Source: Colimorpha sp964483145 (GTDB lineage Bacteria; Bacteroidota; Bacteroidia; Bacteroidales; P3). Taken from it: a stretch of 7,377 bases of DNA. Position 1 is the first letter of the stretch, and every line of letters starts with the position of its first letter. A model generated the notes under the pieces. It was not told the origin of the DNA. It saw nothing but the letters and a program-made list of their open reading frames with translations, and searched no databases. Made by a program: the position numbers and the translations under genes. Positions 1 through 4,574 of this stretch are shown here, one piece after another. The stretch is from contig CAZAAK010000079.1 in NCBI GenBank assembly GCA_964483145.1, positions 1 through 7,377 of the forward strand, written 5' to 3'.

Positions 1-52
1 AGGCTTCGGGCTGGGTATTTATGCTCTTTTGAGTTTTACCGGACAGCAATAA
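1..52. repeat. Left copy of a 52-bp perfect inverted repeat
   Basis: The first 52 bases are the exact reverse complement of 7323-7374 near the other edge. Identity stops abruptly: the bases after position 52 (ttg) differ from the corresponding bases of the right copy (ca). The right copy may continue outward by a few bases that this edge does not show. The repeat ends exactly at a TAA stop in one reading frame, so it is best read as the 3' end of a duplicated coding sequence rather than the terminus of a transposon. The edge of the window falling inside a repeat suggests an assembly break at a longer repeated sequence, which is inference. Confidence 0.95.
2..52 (+). CDS. 3' end of an unrecognised hydrophobic protein (partial)
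   Basis: Reading from base 2, the frame gives GFGLGIYALLSFTGQQ and then TAA at 50-52, followed within a few bases by a strong terminator hairpin. A stop placed just before a terminator, and a Gly-rich hydrophobic segment with a short polar tail, suggest the C-terminus of a membrane protein. Only 16 codons are visible, so no family can be named. The same residues are encoded at the opposite edge on the other strand. The other two forward frames are less likely: one is closed by a stop in the right-hand copy, and the other runs on without a natural end. Confidence 0.45.
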   Translation, partial: GFGLGIYALLSFTGQQ

Positions 53-54
53 TT

Positions 55-93
55 GAAAAAAAGAGCCCTTACCTTGCGGTAAGGGCTCTTTTT
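55..93. terminator. Bidirectional intrinsic terminator
   Basis: A long perfect stem (GAGCCCTTACC at 63-73 with GGTAAGGGCTC at 78-88) closes a TTGC loop. It is flanked by an A run on the left (56-62) and a T run on the right (89-93), so it can work in both directions. It would end transcription of the left-edge gene on the plus strand and of the small lipoprotein gene on the minus strand, which converge on it. Confidence 0.93.
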
Positions 94-120
94 GTGTTTA
101 CGTCAGCCGGAGAAAAACAG

Positions 121-240
121 CTATTCGGCAACGGCCTCAGCTACAGAGCCACGATAGGCGGGGCAGGTGTGGTGAGTACAAGAAGCTACAACCATTGCGA
201 AGAACATAACGATGCAGACTGCTACGATGGATCTCTTCAT
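121..240 (-). CDS. Very small lipoprotein (39 aa)
   Basis: The minus strand encodes a 39-residue protein starting at the ATG at 240-238 and ending at TAG (123-121). Residues 1-20 form a lipoprotein signal peptide: MKRS, then a hydrophobic core (about 5-19), then the lipobox VASC with Cys21 as the lipidation site. The predicted mature peptide is only 19 residues, CTHHTCPAYRGSVAEAVAE, with a second Cys at 26 inside a CPAYR motif. It should be exported, lipidated and anchored in a membrane. Small lipoproteins with a CP-[AT]-Y type motif occur in Bacteroidota as far as I recall, but I know of no assigned function. A consensus-like promoter lies upstream and a strong terminator 28 bp downstream, so it is probably a monocistronic gene. 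The gene is shorter than most ORF-calling cut-offs and could easily be missed. Confidence 0.8.
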   Translation of the reverse strand: MKRSIVAVCIVMFFAMVVASCTHHTCPAYRGSVAEAVAE

Positions 241-361
241 GATACGATGTATTTTATGATTGATATTTGCGTTGTTACACTAGTTTTGTTTCTTAGAATT
301 TGCTCAATAGGGTGTTGATACTTAGTTTGTTGTAGCGAACAGACACCTCTATTCTGCAACA

Positions 362-392
362 CAAAGATACAAAAAAATATCGTATCTGCAAT
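362..392 (-). promoter_or_regulatory. Bacteroidota-type promoter of the small lipoprotein gene
   Basis: On the minus strand the -7 box TATCTTTG (369-362) matches TAnnTTTG exactly. ATTG (392-389) sits 19 bp upstream as a near-consensus -33 element (TTTG). Transcription would start near 355 and leave a leader of about 115 nt before the ATG at 240, which is long for a 39-codon gene and leaves room for leader regulation. Confidence 0.7.
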
Positions 393-840
393 AAAATGAT
401 TTGCAAAAGTGACTTGCAGTTTCTTCGAATAGGTACGCGCGATTTCTTAATACGTTTAACATCGAGAATCACCTAGAGAGTTCGGCCGTAAACAGGAACC
501 ACTAATGAAAGTAGCGTCACCTATACTTTATCAAGCGAAATATGGAATGGTATTGAGGTTTTGTGACTTTTATACAAACAAAGAAGCGTTCCAAACGACC
601 TTGCAAACCACACAATTAAGCACGCAAGAGAAGTTCAATGCCTCTAATTCGGCTGCAAAAAGTACAAAGAAAATCGAAATCCGCAAAAAAATATAGAAAA
701 TGGCCCCCAGTCCTAGCTATGGGGAACAGGAAAACGCAAGCAAAGACAATATCCGTCATCAGAGTGTGGGAGGGAACGACCCCGTAGCAACCCGCGAAGC
801 CCACTATAGAATGGTAGCAGCGCCGCACGCCAATTCTCTA
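393..840. other. Intergenic stretch without a supported gene
   Basis: I can support no protein gene here. Open frames exist on both strands (505-696 plus, 616-828 minus) but they overlap each other, resemble nothing I know and lack a recognisable promoter. The base composition is mixed until about 700 and clearly more GC-rich from 700 to 840, where simple hairpins can be drawn. It could hold a structured RNA or the remnant of a decayed gene or repeat. Confidence 0.5.
703..804. other. GC-rich foldable island, possible structured RNA or decayed repeat
   Basis: This segment is GC-rich between two AT-rich flanks. Visible pairings are CCCCA with TGGGG at about 704-724, and an outer stem GTGGG (766-770) with CCCAC (800-804) enclosing a small GGG/CCC hairpin (772-774 with 780-782). 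It does not match the conserved cores of tRNA, tmRNA, SRP RNA or RNase P RNA that I can recall, and no T run follows it on either strand. The strand is undecided. Confidence 0.25.
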
Positions 841-897
841 AAATCATTCAAGACAACACACAAGTGAGGCATGTAATACGCCTGTGGTCCGATTAAT

Positions 898-920
898 ATT
901 GTAATCAGATATATTACAAT
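898..920. repeat. Perfect 8-bp inverted repeat with 7-bp spacer
   Basis: ATTGTAAT (898-905) is followed after CAGATAT by ATTACAAT (913-920). The right arm overlaps the palindrome TACAATTGTA (915-924). The ACA/TGT core resembles the TACAAATGTAAA motif further downstream, so this may be a diverged site for the same protein. The local AT richness makes some chance palindromes likely. Confidence 0.5.
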
Positions 921-961
921 TGTATATATTCATGCAAATATACAATTACACATGTGAATAA

Positions 962-973
962 TACAAATGTAAA
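962..973 (+). promoter_or_regulatory. Operator-like motif TACAAATGTAAA, copy 1
   Basis: First of three identical 12-mers in the same orientation. The core TACA-AA-TGTA is a palindrome apart from the two central bases, a shape expected of a dimeric regulator's site. The bases before it (AA) also match copy 3, giving a shared 14-mer. About 10 bp upstream lies the related CACATGTG palindrome (949-956). Confidence 0.5.
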
Positions 974-1199
974 ACGTTAATATCTGTAACCTCGTTAAAA
1001 TAACTGTATATTACGATAGAATTTATATATATGTATTTCAAAATCAGATATTGGCAATATTTTATTAATGTAATAGTAGAAATAAACGCGGCATTATTAC
1101 GAGTATTTGGATAGAATAATTTATTATACAGTTAGTATGCTGATAAACAGCGATAGAAAATCAAATCACCTAAAGCAATAGATGAATGTATTGTTAACT

Positions 1200-1211
1200 T
1201 ACAAATGTAAA
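1200..1211 (+). promoter_or_regulatory. Operator-like motif TACAAATGTAAA, copy 2
   Basis: Exact second copy. Here the symmetry is longer, TTACA-AA-TGTAA (1199-1210). It lies about 90 bp upstream of the candidate XRE-gene -7 box, in a position that could support looping or cooperative binding with copy 3. Confidence 0.55.
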
Positions 1212-1276
1212 CAATAAAAATATTTTCTCGTATATCGATTATTCTGTGTATTTTTGTAATCTAAAATATCAATGAA

Positions 1277-1288
1277 TACAAATGTAAA
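1277..1288 (+). promoter_or_regulatory. Operator-like motif TACAAATGTAAA, copy 3, over the -33 region
   Basis: Exact third copy. It ends 11 bp before the candidate -7 box TATCTTTG (1300-1307) and occupies the place where a -33 element would be, while no good TTTG is present there. A protein bound here would compete with RNA polymerase, or replace the missing -33 contact if it is an activator. Autoregulation by the XRE protein encoded downstream is the simplest inference. Confidence 0.55.
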
Positions 1289-1299
1289 CTACGATTTTA

Positions 1300-1307
1300 T
1301 ATCTTTG
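1300..1307 (+). promoter_or_regulatory. Candidate -7 box of the XRE gene
   Basis: TATCTTTG matches the Bacteroidota -7 consensus TAnnTTTG exactly. No convincing -33 TTTG lies 19-21 bp upstream, where copy 3 of the 12-mer sits instead. A start near 1314 would give a leader of about 80 nt. A second match, TATTTTTG at 1249-1256, is a weaker alternative. Confidence 0.5.
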
Positions 1308-1310
1308 ATT

Positions 1311-1344
1311 GTCGGATTGTTGGTATAACATTGAATGTTCCGAC
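1311..1344 (+). promoter_or_regulatory. Leader hairpin or palindrome before the XRE gene
   Basis: GTCGGA (1311-1316) pairs perfectly with TCCGAC (1339-1344). Nested between them is a second, alternative palindrome AACATT-G-AATGTT (1327-1339). Both lie at or just after the predicted transcription start. They could be an RNA hairpin in the leader or a second type of operator. There is no T run, so it is not a terminator. Confidence 0.35.
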
Positions 1345-1394
1345 TAATAAGGTAATAATATATAGAAATCCATAATTATTTAAATATTATTGTC

Positions 1395-2147
1395 ATGGTT
1401 GAAAGAATCAATCTGCTGCTGAAAGCCAAAAACATTACAGCTCGTCAATTTGCCGAGGCGATAGGTATTCAGCCAAGTGGTATGTCGCACATACTCTCAG
1501 GCCGCAACAATCCTAGTCTTGATTTTGTCATGAAGGTTGTCAAGCGTTGGCCCGAAATTAATATCAACTGGTTGATGTTTGGCAAAGGGGAAATGTTTGT
1601 GGGGCTTTCTGGCGGTGTACCAAATCATGACCAATCTATTGAGTCGGGTCTAGTTCAATCGCCTGCTCCAGAACCCGTTGTGCCTTACTTGTCGGAAGTG
1701 GAATCATCTTCAGAAGTATTGGGTGAATCCTCAAGGGCTCAGGAATATGATCTTTTTTCTCAACCTTCAGTTGAGTCAGTCAGTCAAACTCCGAAGCAAC
1801 AGTCCGATTCTGCCGAGTCTTCACAGTTTCTTTCTGCGCAATCTGAGCCAAGCAAGCCCCAATCCGATGACGTTCGGGAGGGTACAAAGGCATCATCTAG
1901 CTTCAAACCGAAGGTTGCTGCAACTGTTTCCGACTTAGAGTCGTTTGGTGCGGTTGCGTCAGTGGATCGGTCCGGTATCTGTCAATCTGAAGTAGAATCG
2001 TCTTACCAAAGTCAACCAAACGAGATTTGCTTAAATGGGACCGGCAAGCCAACCGAATTGCCACAGCCAATTCTCGCAAAAAAGAAAATTGTGAAAGTTA
2101 TTATCCTCTACGAGGACCATTCTTTTGCAGAATATCACCCAGAATAG
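1395..2147 (+). CDS. XRE-family helix-turn-helix regulator with long low-complexity linker
   Basis: A 250-aa DNA-binding protein, probably a cytoplasmic transcriptional regulator. Residues 1-70 form an HTH_3/XRE domain: the helix-turn-helix spans about 15-36 (TARQFAEAIG, turn, PSGMSHILSG), followed by NNPSLDFVMKVV and the typical INWLMFGKGEM end. Residues about 72-225 are low complexity, rich in Ser, Gln, Pro and Glu, with no recognisable fold. The last 23 residues, after a KKK run at 229-231, form a compact beta-like tail (IVKVIILYEDHSFAEYHPE). I recall similar HTH-linker-tail proteins in Bacteroidales, but their targets are not known to me. There is no LexA/CI-type peptidase domain. The 1395 start is the first Met of the frame and places the HTH at the N-terminus as usual. 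The region upstream holds repeated palindromic motifs that may be its operators. No convincing terminator follows. Confidence 0.85.
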   Translation: MVERINLLLKAKNITARQFAEAIGIQPSGMSHILSGRNNPSLDFVMKVVKRWPEININWLMFGKGEMFVGLSGGVPNHDQSIESGLVQSPAPEPVVPYLSEVESSSEVLGESSRAQEYDLFSQPSVESVSQTPKQQSDSAESSQFLSAQSEPSKPQSDDVREGTKASSSFKPKVAATVSDLESFGAVASVDRSGICQSEVESSYQSQPNEICLNGTGKPTELPQPILAKKKIVKVIILYEDHSFAEYHPE

Positions 2148-2267
2148 ATCTCTAGACATCTGTTTGTGGATTGTTTGGTGATTTTTTTTGTTGATTAATT
2201 TTTCGACCAAATGCAGTCATTATCAAACATTAAGTTCTAAAAGACCATAAAGGTTGCAAAAGTTTTT

Positions 2268-2298
2268 TTTGTTGAATGGGAAAAAAAACGTACTTTTG
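2268..2298 (+). promoter_or_regulatory. Consensus promoter for tRNA-Met and probably ilvE
   Basis: TTTG (2268-2271) is separated by exactly 19 bp from TACTTTTG (2291-2298), which matches TAnnTTTG and is followed by CA. This is the best promoter match in the window. Transcription would begin near 2305, about 20 nt before the tRNA. No other promoter is visible between the tRNA and ilvE. Confidence 0.8.
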
Positions 2299-2324
2299 CA
2301 AACGATTTCGCAGAGAGGAAATCT

Positions 2325-2398
2325 GGTCCCATAGCTCAGTCGGTTAGAGCAACTGACTCATAATCAGTGGGTCCTTGGTTCGAGCCCAAGTGGGACCA
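2325..2398 (+). tRNA. tRNA with anticodon CAU, probably elongator tRNA-Met
   Basis: All arms of a 74-nt cloverleaf fit. The acceptor stem GGTCCCA pairs with TGGGACC without mismatch, the D stem is GCTC/GAGC, the anticodon stem ACTGA/TCAGT encloses CTCATAA (anticodon CAT at 2359-2361), the variable loop has 5 nt, and the T stem CTTGG/CCAAG encloses TTCGAGC. The discriminator is A2398 and the 3' CCA is not encoded (CT follows). The paired G1-C72 and the lack of GGG/CCC in the anticodon stem rule out initiator tRNA. A CAU anticodon is also used by tRNA-Ile2 after lysidine modification. I favour elongator Met but cannot exclude Ile2. Confidence 0.93.
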
Positions 2399-2427
2399 CT
2401 TTTTTAAACCTCAAATAAAGTACAGAT

Positions 2428-3441
2428 ATGAATATTGATTGGCAAAACCTTCCCTTTGGTTATGTAAAAACCGATTATAATGTCCGTTGCTACTACCGCG
2501 ATGGAAAGTGGGGCGAAGTCGAAGTCTGCTCCGAAGATACAGTTCCTATTCATATGGGAGCTTCTTGCCTCCATTATGGTCAAGAAGCTTTTGAAGGTTT
2601 GAAGGCCTACCGTTGCAAGGATGGTAAGATTCGTATGTTCCGCCCGGATGAGAATGCTGCCCGTCTGCAAAGTACGTGCCGCGGTATAGTTATGCCTGAA
2701 CTCCCAACAGAGCGCTTTGTGGAGATGTGCAAGAAAGTTGTCAAGTTGAACGAGAGATTCATTCCTCCCTACGGCACTGGCGCTAGCCTCTATCTCCGTC
2801 CTTTGTTGATAGGCACGGGCATTACTGTTGGCGTAAAGCCTGCAGATGAGTATCTGTTCCTCATTTTTGTCACCCCCGTTGGGCCTTATTTTAAAGGCGG
2901 TTTCCAGACCAATCCTTACGTTGTAACCCGCGATTTCGACCGCAGTGCCCCTCTAGGCACGGGAGTTTATAAGGTTGGCGGCAACTATGCTGCAAGTCTT
3001 AAGGCTCACACTACTGCTTGCCATGGTGGTCAGTATGCTTGCGAGTTCTACTTAGATGCAAAGGAAAAGAAGTATATCGACGAGGCAGGGGCTGCCAATT
3101 TCTTTGGTATCAAGGATGGTGTTTATGTTACCCCCAAAAGTACCTCAATTCTACCTTCCATCACCAACAAAAGTCTCATGCAGTTGGCAGAAGATATGGG
3201 TATAAAAGTGGAGCGTCGCCCCATTGCTGTTGAGGAGCTTTCCGATTTCCAAGAAGCCGGTGCATGCGGCACTGCTGCCGTGATTAGCCCTATTGAGCGC
3301 ATTGATGACCCCGCTACCGGAAAAAGCTACACCTTCGGCAAGGAACCGGGTCCCATCAGCACCAAGCTTTACAATGCCCTCCGCGCCATCCAGCTTGGCG
3401 AAGCTGAAGATGTTCATAATTGGAACACTTTCGTTGATTAA
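2428..3441 (+). CDS. ilvE: Branched-chain amino acid aminotransferase
   Basis: A 337-aa cytoplasmic PLP enzyme of fold type IV that transfers the amino group between glutamate and the 2-oxo acids of Val, Leu and Ile, the last step of their synthesis and the first of their breakdown. The sequence is full length for the BCAT-II-type subfamily. Visible features are HYGQEAFEGLKAY (49-61), the phosphate-site Arg in MFRPDENAARL (70-80), the PLP Schiff-base lysine Lys182 in YKVGGNYAASL, YIDEAGAANFFG (216-227) with the conserved Glu, the phosphate-binding ILPSITNKS (241-249) and CGTAAVISPIE (280-290). In the SIT motif Asn stands where many homologues have Arg, which may be a lineage trait. The gene starts 29 nt after the tRNA and is probably read from the same promoter. 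It ends at a strong terminator. D-amino acid aminotransferase and aminodeoxychorismate lyase share the fold but not this long N-terminus. Confidence 0.96.
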   Translation: MNIDWQNLPFGYVKTDYNVRCYYRDGKWGEVEVCSEDTVPIHMGASCLHYGQEAFEGLKAYRCKDGKIRMFRPDENAARLQSTCRGIVMPELPTERFVEMCKKVVKLNERFIPPYGTGASLYLRPLLIGTGITVGVKPADEYLFLIFVTPVGPYFKGGFQTNPYVVTRDFDRSAPLGTGVYKVGGNYAASLKAHTTACHGGQYACEFYLDAKEKKYIDEAGAANFFGIKDGVYVTPKSTSILPSITNKSLMQLAEDMGIKVERRPIAVEELSDFQEAGACGTAAVISPIERIDDPATGKSYTFGKEPGPISTKLYNALRAIQLGEAEDVHNWNTFVD

Positions 3442-3469
3442 GCAACTAGTTGAGATTCACATATCTCTT

Positions 3470-3499
3470 ATCCCGTGGCCTTGGCTACGGGATTTTTTT
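3470..3499 (+). terminator. Intrinsic terminator of ilvE
   Basis: ATCCCGT (3470-3476) pairs with ACGGGAT (3487-3493), with extra pairs inside, and is followed by a run of seven T (3493-3499). It lies 28 bp after the ilvE stop. On the opposite strand no T run follows, so it acts in one direction only. Confidence 0.93.
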
Positions 3500-3564
3500 A
3501 TTGCACATTGAGTTGACGCAATAGCTTTACAACATAGTGGATGATATTTTGTTATTGTTGGTTG

Positions 3565-3572
3565 CAAAGATA
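3565..3572 (-). promoter_or_regulatory. Orphan -7 box facing the ilvE 3' end
   Basis: On the minus strand TATCTTTG (3572-3565) followed by CAA matches the promoter consensus seen elsewhere in this window. The nearest upstream -33 candidate, ATTG (3598-3595), is 22 bp away, a little too far. A transcript from here would run leftward through the ilvE terminator into the end of ilvE, with no protein gene to serve. It may be a chance match in AT-rich DNA or the start of a short antisense RNA. Confidence 0.3.
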
Positions 3573-3645
3573 AAAAATGGTGGGTCAAAAAAAACAATTT
3601 CGTATGGTGGGCTGATAGCAATTGTATGAGCCGATATATATCTAT

Positions 3646-3683
3646 AAAAAAAGGATTGCCCGTAACAAACAGGCAACCCTTTT
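3646..3683 (-). terminator. Intrinsic terminator of the crt-hbd operon
   Basis: Read on the minus strand, AGGGTTGCC (3680-3672) pairs with GGCAATCCT (3660-3652), with one G-T wobble, and is followed by a T run (3652-3646). It lies about 25 bp beyond the dehydrogenase stop. The A-rich/T-rich flanks are asymmetric, so it mainly serves the minus strand. Confidence 0.9.
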
Positions 3684-3705
3684 GGGATGAATAGATCGTA
3701 AGAAA

Positions 3706-4542
3706 TCAATATTTGTAAAAACCTTCACCACTCTTGCGACCAAGAAGCCCAGCACGGACCATTTTGCGCAACAGTGGGTGGGGACGATACTTGGGATCGC
3801 CAAACTCTTTGTAGAGCACTTCCATAATGGCTAGGTTGACATCGTTACCAATCAAGTCGGCCAAAGCCAAAGGACCCATCGGGTGGTTGGCTCCGAGTTG
3901 CATGCACTTGTCGATATCTTCAGCACTAGCAACACCATCGGCAAGGATGCCTACAGCCTCGTTGATCATGGGAATCAAAATGCGGTTGACTACAAAACCG
4001 GGGGCCTCGTTCACCTCAACGGGTGTTTTGCCAATAGAAGTACCCAAGTCTACAATGCACTTGCAGACCTCGGGCGATGTGAGCTGACCTTTGATGACCT
4101 CGATCAGGGCCATACGGTCGGCAGGATTGAAGAAGTGCATGCCAATGAACTGAGCGGGGCGACCAGAGGCAGCGGCAATCTCGGTAATGCTAAGACTTGA
4201 GCTGTTGGTGGCGAAGATAGTCTCTGCTTTGCAAATGGTGTTGAGTTCGGTAAAGACCTCTTTCTTGAGTTGCATATCCTCAACAGCGGCCTCAATTACA
4301 AGGTCGGCATCCTTGAAGGTACTGTAATCGGTGGTGGTAGTGATGTTGGCTATCAGGGCATCAACGGCCTCTTGGGTCATCTTGCCCTTTTCTACCAATT
4401 TTGCATAGGATTTGGAGATGGAGCCCATAGCCTTGTCGATGCTAGCTTGGGTTCTGCTTTTCATGACAACGGGCATTTTTGCAGCGAAGGCTTTTACAAT
4501 GCCTTTAGCCATCGTACCAGTACCAATAACGCAAATTTTCAT
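3706..4542 (-). CDS. hbd: 3-hydroxybutyryl-CoA dehydrogenase
   Basis: A 278-aa cytoplasmic enzyme of the 3-hydroxyacyl-CoA dehydrogenase family, interconverting acetoacetyl-CoA and 3-hydroxybutyryl-CoA. Residues 1-180 are the Rossmann domain, starting VIGTGTMAKG (5-14). Catalytic-site residues are present: Ser115 in TNSSSLS, His136 in GMHFFNP, Glu148 in ALIEVI and Asn186 in GFVVNRIL. The C-terminal helical domain (about 181-278) ends in LLGRKSGEGFYKY. The length is normal for the clostridial-type single-domain enzyme. Two changes stand out: the third glycine of GxGxxG is Ala12, and the acidic residue at the end of strand 2 is replaced by Ser29-Arg30. Both suggest NADPH preference (inference). 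It starts 32 bp after the crotonase stop and shares its operon. The pathway implied is reductive C4 acyl-CoA metabolism, in either butyrate formation or acyl-CoA oxidation; thiolase and butyryl-CoA dehydrogenase are not in this window. Confidence 0.92.
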   Translation of the reverse strand: MKICVIGTGTMAKGIVKAFAAKMPVVMKSRTQASIDKAMGSISKSYAKLVEKGKMTQEAVDALIANITTTTDYSTFKDADLVIEAAVEDMQLKKEVFTELNTICKAETIFATNSSSLSITEIAAASGRPAQFIGMHFFNPADRMALIEVIKGQLTSPEVCKCIVDLGTSIGKTPVEVNEAPGFVVNRILIPMINEAVGILADGVASAEDIDKCMQLGANHPMGPLALADLIGNDVNLAIMEVLYKEFGDPKYRPHPLLRKMVRAGLLGRKSGEGFYKY

Positions 4543-4574
4543 GATTTAAAATGTTTTATGTTGATACAATTTAG

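Larger units (their letters stand above)
841..1394. other. AT-rich non-coding region upstream of the XRE gene
   Basis: About 550 bp with very low GC (15 of 60 G/C in 961-1020 and 10 of 60 in 1021-1080, by hand count) and stops in all frames. It contains no supported gene. It holds three exact copies of TACAAATGTAAA, a perfect 8-bp inverted repeat (898-920), the palindrome TACAATTGTA (915-924), and a 10-bp inverted pair TAACTGTATA (1001-1010) / TATACAGTTA (1125-1134). The motif content and its position directly before a DNA-binding regulator suggest a large regulatory region. I saw no DnaA boxes to support an origin. Confidence 0.6.

Noticed and set aside
505..696. Plus-strand 63-codon open frame with a Lys-rich end
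   Set aside because: No promoter match, no known motif, overlaps an equally weak minus-strand frame, and an open frame of this length is expected by chance.
616..828. Minus-strand 70-codon open frame with hydrophobic stretches
   Set aside because: No promoter, no clean signal peptide or membrane segment, crosses the GC-rich island with hairpins, and resembles no family I know.
962..1288. The three 12-mers as a CRISPR or tandem repeat array
   Set aside because: Spacing is irregular (238 and 77 bp), the units are only 12 bp, and the sequences between are AT-rich and unlike spacers.
841..1394. AT-rich region as a replication origin
   Set aside because: No DnaA-box cluster was seen and no replication genes are nearby; the repeated 12-mers fit a regulator's operators better.
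2146..2161. Imperfect palindrome AGATCTCTAGACATCT at the XRE stop codon as a terminator
   Set aside because: It has a mismatched stem and no T run directly after it; the T-rich run begins more than 20 bp later.
2399..2427. An attachment site or integrated element at the tRNA 3' end
   Set aside because: ilvE, an ordinary gene, follows at once; there is no integrase and no repeated copy of the tRNA end in the window.
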